Below, one piece after another: positions 46,168 to 55,429 of a DNA stretch of 64,000 nucleotides (its first letter is position 1; the number at the start of each line of letters is the position of its first letter). Where the stretch lies: positions 31,589 to 95,588 of the forward strand of contig SUSS01000009.1 in NCBI GenBank assembly GCA_005046945.1, given 5' to 3'. Made by a program: the position numbers and the translations under genes. The notes beneath the pieces are model-generated. The model did not search any database. It saw nothing but the letters and a program-made list of their open reading frames with translations, and was not told where the DNA came from. The stretch is from Tissierella creatinini (GTDB taxonomy: Bacteria > Bacillota > Clostridia > Tissierellales > Tissierellaceae).

Positions 46168-47886
46168 ATGGAAAGGAAAAAGATTAATGGTTCAAGGATA
46201 TTATTGGAGTGTCTTTACAGATTAGGAATCACAGAGATGTTTGGATATCCCGGGGGATCAGTAATTCCAATATATGATGAAATCTATAAATTCGATAAGA
46301 TAAAGCATTACTTTTCAAGACATGAGCAAGGGGCAGCTCATGAGGCAGATGGGTATGCAAGAGCTTCAGGTAAGGTTGGATGCTGTTTAGCAACTTCCGG
46401 TCCGGGTGCTACAAATTTAGTTACAGGAATAATGACAGCCCACATGGATTCAATTCCCCTGTTAGCAATAACCGGCCAGGTTGGAATGAATATGCTTGGT
46501 AGGGATGCTTTCCAGGAAAGTGATATTGTGGGGATTACACTTCCCATTACAAAGATGAGCTACCTTGTTACGGATATAATGGATTTGCCTAGAATAATCA
46601 AGGATTCATATTATATAGCATCTACAGGAAGACCGGGACCGGTCCTAATAGATATTCCAAAGAATGTTCAACTTGCAGAAATATATGTTGAAGACTTTGA
46701 AAAACTTTATGCTAAAGAGATAGACCTTCCGGGTTATGACCCTACGATTTTGGGACATCCAAAACAGGTAAAAGCTGCAATAAACCTTATAAAGAAAGCT
46801 AAGAAACCATTGATAATAGCCGGAGCTGGAGTTTTAAAATCCAAGTCTTCAGATGAATTGATGGAATTTGCAAGAAAAGCTGATATACCTGTTACGACTA
46901 CCTTGTTGGGACTTGGAGCATTTCCAAGCAATGATGAACTATGTCTTGGAATGCTTGGGATGCATGGTACTGTAGCAGCCAACTTTGCTACTAATGAGGC
47001 TGATTTGATAATTGCTTGTGGTATAAGATTTGATGACCGTATAACCGGAGATCCGGATAAGTTCTGTAAGAATGCCCAGATAATCCACATTGATATAGAC
47101 CCTGCTGAAATAGGCAAGAACAAGAAAGTAGATATCCCAATAGTAGGGGATTTAAAAAATGTACTTGAGAACTTTAACAAATCCATGGATGAACTTGAGC
47201 ATAAGGAATGGAATGACCAGCTTAATGAGTGGAAAAATGAGTATCCATTCACCTATGAAGAGGGCAAGGAAGGCAGATTGATGCCTCAAGAGGTATTGCA
47301 AAAGCTTGATAAGATACTAGAGGGCAAGGCCATAGTGGCAACAGATGTAGGCCAGAATCAGATGTGGACTGCTCAGTACTTGAGCTTCAATAGGCCAAAT
47401 AGCATATTAACTTCAGGTGGTTCAGGCACTATGGGCTTTGGAGTTCCTGCTGCCATAGGGGCACAAATCGCCATGCCTAATGAGCAGGTAGTAGCCATAG
47501 TTGGTGACGGAGGCTTCCAGATGACCTTCCAGGAGCTTATGATGGTTAAGCAGTATGATTTGAAATTAAAGGTAATGATATTAAACAATTCCTTCCTTGG
47601 AATGGTAAGACAATGGCAAGAGATATTTAACGATAGAAGATATTCCTTTGTCGATTTAAGTGTAAATCCTAATTTTAGTAAGATTGCCGAAGCCTATGGA
47701 ATTGACTATGTGAGGATTGAAAACAAAGCTGACCTAGAAGATAAGCTTAAGGGAGCTATTGAGTCCGATAAGGCAGTAATTATCGAATGCATAGTTGAGA
47801 AAGAGGCTAATGTGCTTCCAATGATACCGGCGGGAAAAACAGTTTCAGATATGGTTGGGAAAAAAGGGGTGTTGAAGGATGAGTAA
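46168..47886 (+). CDS. ilvB: Acetolactate synthase, large subunit
   Basis: 572 residues. ThDP site: RHEQGAAHEADGYAR (activating Glu) and GDGGFQMTFQE ... NNSFLGMVRQ (metal motif). The central domain has FAD-binding stretches (GMLGMHGTVAAN). Condenses pyruvate or 2-oxobutyrate in the branched-chain pathway; partner IlvN overlaps its end by 8 bp. Confidence 0.96.
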   Translation: MERKKINGSRILLECLYRLGITEMFGYPGGSVIPIYDEIYKFDKIKHYFSRHEQGAAHEADGYARASGKVGCCLATSGPGATNLVTGIMTAHMDSIPLLAITGQVGMNMLGRDAFQESDIVGITLPITKMSYLVTDIMDLPRIIKDSYYIASTGRPGPVLIDIPKNVQLAEIYVEDFEKLYAKEIDLPGYDPTILGHPKQVKAAINLIKKAKKPLIIAGAGVLKSKSSDELMEFARKADIPVTTTLLGLGAFPSNDELCLGMLGMHGTVAANFATNEADLIIACGIRFDDRITGDPDKFCKNAQIIHIDIDPAEIGKNKKVDIPIVGDLKNVLENFNKSMDELEHKEWNDQLNEWKNEYPFTYEEGKEGRLMPQEVLQKLDKILEGKAIVATDVGQNQMWTAQYLSFNRPNSILTSGGSGTMGFGVPAAIGAQIAMPNEQVVAIVGDGGFQMTFQELMMVKQYDLKLKVMILNNSFLGMVRQWQEIFNDRRYSFVDLSVNPNFSKIAEAYGIDYVRIENKADLEDKLKGAIESDKAVIIECIVEKEANVLPMIPAGKTVSDMVGKKGVLKDE

Positions 47887-48367
47887 GACACATGAAATAC
47901 TTATTATTGCTAAAAATACTAATGGAATAGTTGCAAGAATAATGTCTTTATTCAACAGACGCGGATACTTCGTAAAGAATATGACAGCAGGTGTAACTAA
48001 CATATCCGGTCATGCAAGACTTACCTTATCTGTGGAAGGGGATGAGGAGGCTTTAGACCAGATTCAAAAGCAAGTCTATAAGATTGTAGATGTTGTTAAA
48101 GTTAAGATATTCCCTAAGGAAGGTACTATTAGAAGGGAATTGATGCTTATAAAAGTAAAAGCCAATCATGAGACCAGGGCTCAAATAATTCAAATAGCTG
48201 ATATTTATAGAAGCAATGTATTGGATGTAGGTCCAAATTCCATTGTTATCGAGATAACAGGAAGTGTAAGTAAACTTCATGGATTTGTGCAAATGATGGA
48301 TACTTATGGTATACTGGAAATAGCTAAGACTGGTGTTGTTGCAATGAGCCGTGGAGAAAAGATGTAA
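47879..48367 (+). CDS. ilvN: Acetolactate synthase, small (regulatory) subunit
   Basis: 162 residues. N-terminal ACT domain (ILIIAKNTNGIVARIMSLFNRRGY) that binds valine or isoleucine, and a C-terminal domain (about residue 80 on, RELMLIKVKAN). It controls IlvB by feedback. ATG 47879 overlaps the ilvB stop, implying coupled synthesis. Confidence 0.95.
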   Translation: MSKTHEILIIAKNTNGIVARIMSLFNRRGYFVKNMTAGVTNISGHARLTLSVEGDEEALDQIQKQVYKIVDVVKVKIFPKEGTIRRELMLIKVKANHETRAQIIQIADIYRSNVLDVGPNSIVIEITGSVSKLHGFVQMMDTYGILEIAKTGVVAMSRGEKM

Positions 48368-48368
48368 A

Positions 48369-48410
48369 TAATATTGCCACAAGGAGGGTAAAATCCTTGT
48401 GGCAATATCT
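48369..48410 (+). repeat. Strong stem-loop between ilvN and ilvC
   Basis: ATATTGCCACAAGGA pairs perfectly with TCCTTGTGGCAATAT (15 bp) but no T run follows. It could set different mRNA levels for ilvBN and ilvC by blocking or stabilising transcripts. Confidence 0.65.
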
Positions 48411-48479
48411 TGAAGTTGTTAGAGCTTTGTTTTAAACTAATGATAGTAGGATAAATATTTATTAAAGGAGAGGTTATTA

Positions 48480-49472
48480 ATGGCAAAGATGTTTTATGAA
48501 AATGATTGTAATGTAGAGGTACTTAATGGTAAGAAAGTTGCAATTATAGGTTATGGTAGTCAAGGTCATGCACATGCACTTAATCTTCATGAATCAGGAG
48601 TAGATGTAAGAGTAGGTCTTTATGAAGGAAGCAAGTCCTGGAACAAGGCAGCTGAAGCAGGTCTAAAGGTTATGACAGCAGCTCAAGCAGCAGAAGAAGC
48701 AGATGTTATAATGATATTAATCAATGATGAGAAACAAGTAGCTTTATATGAAGAAAGCATTAAACCAAATCTAAAGGCAGGAAAGTACTTAGCATTTGCA
48801 CATGGATTTAATATTCACTATGGACAAATAGTTCCTCCATCAGATGTGAATGTATTTATGATAGCTCCGAAGGGACCTGGACATACAGTAAGAAGCCAGT
48901 ACCAAGAAGGAAAAGGAGTGCCATGTTTAATAGCAGTATATCAAGATGTTACAGGAAACACATATGATATTGGACTTGCATATGCAGCAGGTGTGGGTGG
49001 AGCAAGAGCTGGAGTTCTTGAAACTACATTTAAGGAAGAAACTGAAACTGACCTTTTCGGAGAGCAAGCAGTTCTTTGCGGAGGAGTTACAGAGCTAATG
49101 AAGGCTGGTTTCGAAGTATTAGTTGAAGCTGGATATGATCCGGAAAGTGCATATTTTGAATGTGTACATGAAATGAAATTAATTGTTGATATGATAAATC
49201 AAGGTGGCTTCGAATACATGAGATATTCCATCTCTGATACAGCAGAATATGGAGATTACACTGTAGGTAGCAGAATAATAACTCAAGAAACCAGAAATGA
49301 AATGAGAAAGGTATTGAAGGAAATCCAAGAAGGAACTTTCGCTAAGAACTGGTTAGTTGAAAACAAAGTAAATAGACCATATTTCAAAGCTAAGAGAAGA
49401 ATCGAAGCTGAACATCCGGTAGAGGTAGTTGGAAAGAAATTAAGAGGTATGATGAGCTGGTTAAAGAAGTAG
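48480..49472 (+). CDS. ilvC: Ketol-acid reductoisomerase (class I)
   Basis: 330 residues. [13 protein letters not shown] in the NAD(P) site, [13 protein letters not shown] and the metal-binding [35 protein letters not shown] helix region. Short class I length. Reduces and rearranges acetohydroxy acids. Ribosome site GGAGAGG; it may have its own promoter after the stem-loop. Confidence 0.96.
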   Translation: MAKMFYENDCNVEVLNGKKVAIIGYGSQGHAHALNLHESGVDVRVGLYEGSKSWNKAAEAGLKVMTAAQAAEEADVIMILINDEKQVALYEESIKPNLKAGKYLAFAHGFNIHYGQIVPPSDVNVFMIAPKGPGHTVRSQYQEGKGVPCLIAVYQDVTGNTYDIGLAYAAGVGGARAGVLETTFKEETETDLFGEQAVLCGGVTELMKAGFEVLVEAGYDPESAYFECVHEMKLIVDMINQGGFEYMRYSISDTAEYGDYTVGSRIITQETRNEMRKVLKEIQEGTFAKNWLVENKVNRPYFKAKRRIEAEHPVEVVGKKLRGMMSWLKK

Positions 49473-49495
49473 TAAGGGGTATATAGGAGGTCATT

Positions 49496-51154
49496 ATGAA
49501 CAGCGAAAAAATGAAATCAGGAGTAGAAAAAGCACCTCATAGGTCTCTTTTAAAGGCCTTAGGCCTTACAAATGAAGAAATCAAGAAGCCATTAATAGGT
49601 GTGGTTAACTCCTTTAATGAAATAGTACCGGGTCATAAACATTTAAGGGAAATAGCTGAGGCTGTTAAAAAGGGAGTCCTAATGGAGGGTGGAAACCCTC
49701 TTGAATTCCCATCTATTGCCGTATGTGACGGAATAGCCATGAACCATGAGGGTATGAAATATTCCCTAGTCTCTAGAGAGATTATTGCAGACTCCATAGA
49801 AGTTATGACAAAGGCCCATGGCCTTGACGGGCTTGTGCTGATACCAAACTGTGATAAATCTGTTCCGGGTATGATGATGGCTGCGGCTAGAATCGATATT
49901 CCTACTATTATAGTAAGTGGTGGACCTATGCTTGCAGGTAAAGTAGGGGGCGCTAAGGTAGATTTAAGTACAGTATTTGAAGCCGTAGGGTCAGTTACTG
50001 CAGGAACTATGACTGAAGAAGAACTGGATGAGCTTGAAAACAATGCTTGCCCAAGTTGCGGATCCTGTTCCGGTATGTTTACAGCCAATTCAATGAACTG
50101 TATGACCGAAGCCTTGGGATTAGCCCTTCCGGGAAATGGAACTATTCCAGCTGTATATGCTGATAGAATAAGGATTGCCAAATATTCAGGAATGAAAATT
50201 ATGGAGCTTGTAAGAGATAATGTTACACCAAGTCAGATTTTAACTGAAGAAGCATTTCAAAATGCCCTTGCAGTAGATATGGCATTGGGGTGTTCAAGCA
50301 ATACAGTCCTTCATCTTCTAGCTATTGCACACGAGGCTGGAATTGAAATGAACCTAGATATTATTAATGAAGTAAGCAAGAGAACTCCTAACCTTTGTAA
50401 ATTAAGACCGGCAGGTCCTTATCATATTGAAAACCTACATGATGCAGGTGGAGTAATGGCAGTTATGAATGAACTTAGCAAGAAAAACCTATTGACTCTG
50501 GATATTAAGAATGTGACCGGAAAAACCCTTGGAGAAGTAATTTCCAACTACAAGGTGTTGGACAATAAAATCATAGCATCAATAGATGCACCGTATAGCA
50601 ATACCGGGGGGATAGCTGTACTAAGGGGTAATTTAGCTCCTGATGGTGCTGTAGTTAAGAGATCTGCAGTAGCTGAAGAAATGTTAAGGCATAAGGGACC
50701 TGCAAGGGTGTTCGATAGCGAGGAAGAAGCTGTAAAGGCCATATTTAGCGGGTCTATCCAAAAAGGTCAAGTGCTTGTTATAAGATATGAAGGGCCTCAA
50801 GGTGGACCTGGTATGAGGGAGATGTTAACACCAACATCAGCTTTGGCAGGAATGGGTCTAGATAAGGATGTGGCCTTGTTGACAGATGGAAGATTCTCAG
50901 GAGCTACAAGAGGAGCATCTATAGGCCACGTTGCCCCTGAAGCAAGTGCAGGAGGACCTATTGCATTTGTAGAAGAGGGAGACGAAATCGAAATCGATAT
51001 GATAGAAGGCGTATTGAACTTCAAGGTAGACGAAAAGACCTTGGAGGAGAGAAAAGTAAAATGGCAGCCTAAGAAATCAACAGCTAAGGGTTATCTGGCT
51101 AAATATGAAAAGATAGTAGAGTCCGCAGCTAAGGGTGCAATTTGTAGGGTATAA
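49496..51154 (+). CDS. ilvD: Dihydroxyacid dehydratase
   Basis: 552 residues, of normal length. Fe-S cysteines: [12 protein letters not shown] and [18 protein letters not shown]; also GGPGMREML and [11 protein letters not shown]. It makes the branched 2-oxoacids from dihydroxyacids. AGGAGGT before ATG 49496, 23 bp after ilvC. The enzyme is oxygen-sensitive, as expected in an anaerobe. Confidence 0.96.
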   Translation: MNSEKMKSGVEKAPHRSLLKALGLTNEEIKKPLIGVVNSFNEIVPGHKHLREIAEAVKKGVLMEGGNPLEFPSIAVCDGIAMNHEGMKYSLVSREIIADSIEVMTKAHGLDGLVLIPNCDKSVPGMMMAAARIDIPTIIVSGGPMLAGKVGGAKVDLSTVFEAVGSVTAGTMTEEELDELENNACPSCGSCSGMFTANSMNCMTEALGLALPGNGTIPAVYADRIRIAKYSGMKIMELVRDNVTPSQILTEEAFQNALAVDMALGCSSNTVLHLLAIAHEAGIEMNLDIINEVSKRTPNLCKLRPAGPYHIENLHDAGGVMAVMNELSKKNLLTLDIKNVTGKTLGEVISNYKVLDNKIIASIDAPYSNTGGIAVLRGNLAPDGAVVKRSAVAEEMLRHKGPARVFDSEEEAVKAIFSGSIQKGQVLVIRYEGPQGGPGMREMLTPTSALAGMGLDKDVALLTDGRFSGATRGASIGHVAPEASAGGPIAFVEEGDEIEIDMIEGVLNFKVDEKTLEERKVKWQPKKSTAKGYLAKYEKIVESAAKGAICRV

Positions 51155-51194
51155 AAAAGAGGTAAGAGGTAAAAGGTAAGAGTGAAGAAATGAG

Positions 51195-51232
51195 AGTTGG
51201 GAACAAAGGGGCTGCTTCCTTTTGTTCCTAAA
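51195..51232 (+). repeat. REP-like stem between ilvD and ilvE
   Basis: GGAACAAAGG pairs (one bulge) with CCTTTTGTTCC, following purine strings with GGTAAGA repeats (51163-51190). It resembles the element at 15196 in layout, though the core is altered. Confidence 0.4.
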
Positions 51233-51251
51233 TTATGTTAAGGAGGAGAAG

Positions 51252-52169
51252 ATGACAACATCATATGTATTTTATCAAGGTGAAATTGTAGAAGAGAGCA
51301 CAGTAAGCATAGATATTAGATGTAAAGGCTTTAACTATGGCTTAGGATGCTTTGAAGGTATAAGGGCTTATTGGGATGAAGAAAAAAAGCAGCTTTATGG
51401 TTTCAGAATGATGGAGCACTATGAAAGGCTGTTGGAATCCTGCAAGGCGCTGTATATGGATATTCCATATACTGCTAAAGAGCTTTGTGATTTCACTGTA
51501 GAACTTTTAAAGAAAAACGAGTTTAAGACTACTACATATATAAGACCAGTAGTATATAAGGGTTCAACACAACTGACACCTTCATTATATGGAGATAGCG
51601 ATGATAGAGTGCTAATCTACTGTCAGCCATTTGGAAGCTACACAGGAAAGGAAGTACTAAGTGTAGCAGTTTCCTCTTGGAGAAGAATTTCAGATACAAT
51701 GTTGCCACCAAGAACTAAGGCAACGGCAGGATACTTAAATTCCGGTCTTGCATCCTTAGAAGTTCTTCAAAATGGTTTTGATGAGGCTATATTCTTAACT
51801 GAAACCGGTAATGTTTGTGAGGGACCGGGTGAAAATATATTTATAGTTAAGAAGGGTAAGCTTATAACCCCACCTGCATCCGACCATATATTGGAAGGTA
51901 TTACCAGGGACTTAGTAATGACCCTTGCTAAGAATGAGCTTGGCATGGAAGTAGTGGAAAAGAGCATTTCAAGAACTGAGCTATATAATTCCCAAGAAGT
52001 CTTTTTCAGTGGAACTGCTATGGAGGTTACAGCTGTAGGTGAAGTAGACAGAAGAAAAGTAGGAAATGGTGAAGTAGGAGAGGTATGTAAAAAGCTTAAA
52101 GACCTTTTCTTTGATATAACAAAGGGTAACAATCCTAAGTATGCACATATGTGTACACCGGTTTATTAA
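51252..52169 (+). CDS. ilvE: Branched-chain amino acid aminotransferase
   Basis: 305 residues, fold-type IV PLP enzyme. CKGFNYGLGCFEGIRAY, YIRPVVYKG, RTKATAGYLNSGLASLE (PLP lysine) and CEGPGENIFIVKKGKL. It transfers the last amino group in Leu, Ile and Val synthesis. ATG 51252 is preceded by AAGGAGGAG; the longer frame from 51222 would include it. Last gene of the supercluster. Confidence 0.94.
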   Translation: MTTSYVFYQGEIVEESTVSIDIRCKGFNYGLGCFEGIRAYWDEEKKQLYGFRMMEHYERLLESCKALYMDIPYTAKELCDFTVELLKKNEFKTTTYIRPVVYKGSTQLTPSLYGDSDDRVLIYCQPFGSYTGKEVLSVAVSSWRRISDTMLPPRTKATAGYLNSGLASLEVLQNGFDEAIFLTETGNVCEGPGENIFIVKKGKLITPPASDHILEGITRDLVMTLAKNELGMEVVEKSISRTELYNSQEVFFSGTAMEVTAVGEVDRRKVGNGEVGEVCKKLKDLFFDITKGNNPKYAHMCTPVY

Positions 52170-52186
52170 AGTGGCAAAAGAATCGA

Positions 52187-52221
52187 GAAAAAGCTAGAAT
52201 TCGAATTCTAGCTTTTTTGCA
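52187..52221. terminator. Bidirectional terminator between convergent genes
   Basis: A perfect palindrome, AAAAAGCTAGAATTC/GAATTCTAGCTTTTT, ends ilvE on one side and the 52.2-kb minus-strand gene on the other. Confidence 0.92.
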
Positions 52222-52222
52222 T

Positions 52223-53338
52223 CTAAAGCATCTCAAGAAATGCTGTTATCCTTGTTCTAATCTGTTCAATGTTGGTTTCTGAGAAATCCGTTTCAATCAT
52301 AAGGTAAGGCTTGTCTAAATTAGTTACAAGTTTTTTCACAGCCTTGGATTCTATACTATAGGAGTGGCAAGTTTGCAACACTACTTCGACAACCCCATCA
52401 ACTTTAAACTCCTCTATTAATTCAGGCAGAAGGTCCATTCTCTTGGTATTAGGACTCATTACTGCACATCCTATATTTAGGTATGAATCTGCTATAGCTT
52501 TCACTATATTATCTAAATCAGCATTCACCAAGTTTCTGTAAAGCTTTATACCACTACAGTTTTCAAAGCATACTACAAGTCCGTCATTAGATTCAATAGG
52601 CTTAACTACTTTTTCTAACACTCCACCTATAGGACAACCAGTTATTAGGATTCGCTTTTTACCTTTATTATTGGATGACGAACTACTTTTATATGTATCT
52701 AATATGCTATCAATTGTTTTTCTCATCTTTTCGCATCTATCATTAAGGTTGAGATTTAGCTCAGCATCTTCTATGATTTTATATGTATCGTAACCCGATA
52801 TGGGAGGTGGATCTAATTTACTAAGACTGAACAACTGATTATATAGAGACTTTATTTTGTTTCTCAATAAAGCGGCTTGTCTAAGTTTATCCTCTGTTAT
52901 ATCTATTCCATATTTGTTTTCAAGATATTTTATCAAGTAATTAACCTCGCTTAACCACATTGAGCTAGAATAAGGCCTGTCTACACCCTGAGGTAATTGC
53001 ATTATGTAAGTTTCCTTATAGTTTTCCAAAAGCTCATACATTTTTTTCTTGCCATCACAGGAAGCTTGGCCGATGATTAAATCAGCAAGTTCTGCAAATT
53101 TATTATTATTTGAAATAATTGCACCATAACTTGATTTGACTAGTGGGCACAAATTCCTTGGCAAATCCGATTCTCCATACTTTATTAAATCATTGTTATA
53201 ACTAGATAAATTAACTGGATTTACATTAGCAGCATCAAGCACTTCTAAAGGAGTAAAGCTACAGAAGGTACCAGCTATTTTATTGCCATCTTCCTTTATG
53301 TTTTTTATACTAGAAATTCTTTTATCTAATTCATTCAT
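52223..53338 (-). CDS. Double-cubane-cluster protein (2-hydroxyacyl-CoA dehydratase subunit family), copy A
   Basis: 371 residues of the HgdB/BadD/YjiM superfamily. Cluster cysteines are seen as GTFCSFTP, RNLCPLVKSS and QASCDGKKKMYE in the first half and VCFENCSG, IGCAVMSPN and LQTCHSYSIESK in the second. Relatives carry an [8Fe-9S] double cubane and reduce small molecules when an ATP-dependent activase feeds electrons; no such activase is next to it. A paralogue (55430-56584) shares nearly all these motifs. Function unknown. It is transcribed away from the transporter cluster, with its own repeat copy in the leader. Confidence 0.85.
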   Translation of the reverse strand: MNELDKRISSIKNIKEDGNKIAGTFCSFTPLEVLDAANVNPVNLSSYNNDLIKYGESDLPRNLCPLVKSSYGAIISNNNKFAELADLIIGQASCDGKKKMYELLENYKETYIMQLPQGVDRPYSSSMWLSEVNYLIKYLENKYGIDITEDKLRQAALLRNKIKSLYNQLFSLSKLDPPPISGYDTYKIIEDAELNLNLNDRCEKMRKTIDSILDTYKSSSSSNNKGKKRILITGCPIGGVLEKVVKPIESNDGLVVCFENCSGIKLYRNLVNADLDNIVKAIADSYLNIGCAVMSPNTKRMDLLPELIEEFKVDGVVEVVLQTCHSYSIESKAVKKLVTNLDKPYLMIETDFSETNIEQIRTRITAFLEML

Positions 53339-53365
53339 AATATCGCCTCCATATTATCTAAGCGT

Positions 53366-53425
53366 CATTTAAGCATCAGGAACAATCATTGTGCAATAAT
53401 ATCACACCACTTCAATAAGGCCGAG
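53366..53425 (-). repeat. Dispersed structured repeat, copy 7 (minus strand)
   Basis: On the minus strand: AGT-GGTGTG, hairpin ATTATTG/CAATGAT (one G-U pair) and CTGATGCTTAAA, 27 bp before the start of copy A of the double-cubane gene. The outer stem is weak. Confidence 0.65.
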
Positions 53426-53466
53426 AGCACCCATAGCCAATTATACACGGATTTTCTACATTTTTG

Positions 53467-53494
53467 CATTGGATATTTCTATAAATATCCAATG
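53467..53494. repeat. Perfect 12-bp inverted repeat between divergent genes
   Basis: CATTGGATATTT and AAATATCCAATG around CTAT. It has no T run on either strand, so an operator or RNA hairpin fits better than a terminator. The rest of the 312-bp spacer contains repeat copies 7 and 8. Confidence 0.6.
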
Positions 53495-53573
53495 TATTAT
53501 CAAATATTCTAATAACCGTTTAAATGGCTAAAAAATTAAGATATACTATAATTAAATAGTATGTTATTAAATA

Positions 53574-53625
53574 AACGAGGTGGAATTATCTTCACTTCGT
53601 TAGATGGTGTCTAAGTACTAGAAAA
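53574..53625 (+). repeat. Dispersed structured repeat, degenerate copy 8
   Basis: AACGAGGTG (53574-53582) pairs with CACTTCGTT (53593-53601), then GATGGTGT. The inner hairpin and tail are lost. Confidence 0.5.
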
Positions 53626-53650
53626 TTTGAAATAAGTTGGTATCATAAGA

Positions 53651-54463
53651 ATGAGATTAAATCACAAAATTATGTTAGTTGCCCTTGTTATTTTTATAAT
53701 AGGGTTTTGCTCATATTATTTTCTGCCTAGGGAAAAACATGCTTTAAATAGTGAGGAGAATTTGAAAATAGGAGCAGGGGATGATATTACAGGGATATTA
53801 CTCAAAAGAATTATAGAATTAAACAAAGCTGAACAAGGGGGTAAGCTCTTATCGGTTGAAGAAAATTTAGATGAAGAAGATCTAGAATTCTATACTTTTA
53901 AAGATTGCTGTAGCAATACTGCTCAATGGGCACTTACAGCAAAAGAAATTGACATGGCATTTTATTGTAATCATATGGCATTACACTTAGTCAGGGCAAA
54001 CGAAGATTTTGTAATATATGGACCTGTCATTATGAATGCTGAAGTAATTGCTTATAAGGATGAGTTAAGTGAAGTAGAAAGATTAGGAATTGGGCAAAAG
54101 AAAGAACATTTACATAGGCTGGCTGAGAAAAGTCATAATCAGATAAAGGAAATAATTGAAATGTCCCCTTCCTCATTACCATATTCACTTGAGGGTGGGC
54201 TTATAGATGGAGCAGTTCTGGATACTACTAAGGCTGCACTATTACCAGCTTTCAATTTCGTTCCCTTTTCAGAGGATGACTATATTTCTTATTGTCTAGT
54301 AGTTAGAAAGGATATTATAGAAACTGAAGAATTTAAGGGTTTTTTAGACTCCTATAATAAAGCCGTTGATGAATTTAATCAAGAAGAGGTATTACAAAAC
54401 TTAATCAATGGTAATAAGGCACTTTGGGATAGTATAAATATTAAGTTCCTTAACTTAGAATGA
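53651..54463 (+). CDS. Membrane-anchored, Cys-rich solute-binding-like protein
   Basis: 270 residues. One N-terminal membrane segment (residues 7-26), then a domain resembling the first half of a NitT/TauT-type binding protein (LKIGAGDDITGILLKRI). A cysteine pair C86-C87 (FKDCCSNTAQW) and C106 (AFYCNH) sit where binding proteins contact the ligand, as in the Cys-rich binding lipoprotein at 58 kb. It is followed by a matching ATPase. A metal or organometal ligand is an inference. Repeat copy 9 begins at its stop codon. Confidence 0.7.
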   Translation: MRLNHKIMLVALVIFIIGFCSYYFLPREKHALNSEENLKIGAGDDITGILLKRIIELNKAEQGGKLLSVEENLDEEDLEFYTFKDCCSNTAQWALTAKEIDMAFYCNHMALHLVRANEDFVIYGPVIMNAEVIAYKDELSEVERLGIGQKKEHLHRLAEKSHNQIKEIIEMSPSSLPYSLEGGLIDGAVLDTTKAALLPAFNFVPFSEDDYISYCLVVRKDIIETEEFKGFLDSYNKAVDEFNQEEVLQNLINGNKALWDSINIKFLNLE

Positions 54464-54527
54464 GACTAAAGCCTCATTGCAATGGTGTGAAGTAGTGGAA
54501 GCATTTGTTATGTGTTTGGTATTTAAA
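54459..54527 (+). repeat. Dispersed structured repeat, copy 9
   Basis: AATGAG (54459-54464, over the upstream stop) with CTCATT (54473-54478); AAT then GGTGTG; tail ATTTAAA, so the AAT/ATT pair replaces AGC/GCT of copies 5 and 6. The inner hairpin is poor. The ATPase ribosome site follows 5 bp later. Confidence 0.6.
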
Positions 54528-54543
54528 ATAGGAAGGTGAAAAT

Positions 54544-55398
54544 ATGTCAATATCTGTAAAAGGAATTACAAAGTCTTTTCATAATAGAAGGGACAAAAAG
54601 TCAATGACTACAGTACTAGAGGATATTTCCTTCGATGTAAATGAAGGTGAATTTGTATCTCTTTTAGGTCCTTCAGGCTGTGGAAAGTCTACAACCCTAA
54701 ATATTGTTGCAGGGTTTTTGAAATGCGAAGGCGGAAATATAATGGTAAATGGAAAAACAGTAAATAAGCCAGGGCCAGATAGAGCTTTTGTATTTCAAAG
54801 CTATGCACTTTTTCCATGGATGAAGGTTGGAGAAAATATAATGTATCCAATGAAGCTTCAAAAGCTTCCAAGGGCTGAGCGTGAAAAGAGGTTAAAGACA
54901 TTATTGGAGATGGCCCAACTTGAAGATTATGCCAACTATTATGTTCATGAAATATCAGGGGGGATGAAGCAAAGGGTTTCTTTATTAAGAGCACTTGCAT
55001 GTGACCCGGATATTCTGTTAATGGATGAACCATTAGGAGCGGTGGATTTTCAAATGCGTAAGTTACTTCAAGAGCAACTAGAATCCATTGTCCAGAAATA
55101 CAATAAGACTGCATTAATGGTGACCCATGATGTTGATGAAGCTATTTACCTAAGTGATAGAGTTATTGTAATGTCTAGGGACAAGGGAAGAATCTTGGCA
55201 GATATTAAGATTGAGCTTCCTAGACCAAGGGATAGAAAGTGTGATTTGTATCATCAGTACTCCAATCAGCTATCTGATATTCTAGCTAGTGCATTAAATG
55301 GTCAGGTTAATAATCAGGGTGATGAAGAGTTGTTGAAGTTTATAAAGAAAACCGGAAAAAGTGAAGCAGGATTTAGTCAAGAGGCGGTTGCTCAGTAA
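54544..55398 (+). CDS. ABC transporter ATPase (NitT/TauT/SsuB type)
   Basis: 284 residues. Walker A GPSGCGKST, Q-loop VFQSYALFPWM, signature EISGGMKQRVSLLRAL, Walker B DILLMDEPLGAVD and the switch histidine (VTHDVDEA). The C-terminal 40 residues (after LPRPRDRKC) are longer than usual in SsuB. It would power the permease encoded at 56602. AGGAAGGTG precedes ATG 54544. The family moves taurine, nitrate, sulfonates, thiamine precursors and others; its cargo here is unknown. Confidence 0.92.
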   Translation: MSISVKGITKSFHNRRDKKSMTTVLEDISFDVNEGEFVSLLGPSGCGKSTTLNIVAGFLKCEGGNIMVNGKTVNKPGPDRAFVFQSYALFPWMKVGENIMYPMKLQKLPRAEREKRLKTLLEMAQLEDYANYYVHEISGGMKQRVSLLRALACDPDILLMDEPLGAVDFQMRKLLQEQLESIVQKYNKTALMVTHDVDEAIYLSDRVIVMSRDKGRILADIKIELPRPRDRKCDLYHQYSNQLSDILASALNGQVNNQGDEELLKFIKKTGKSEAGFSQEAVAQ

Positions 55399-55429
55399 AA
55401 TAGACATTTTATGAAGACGAGGTGTATTT

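Noticed and set aside
54461-54463. Selenocysteine at the stop of the 53.6-kb gene
   Set aside because: Read-through gives only one more residue before TAA, and no conserved sequence follows.
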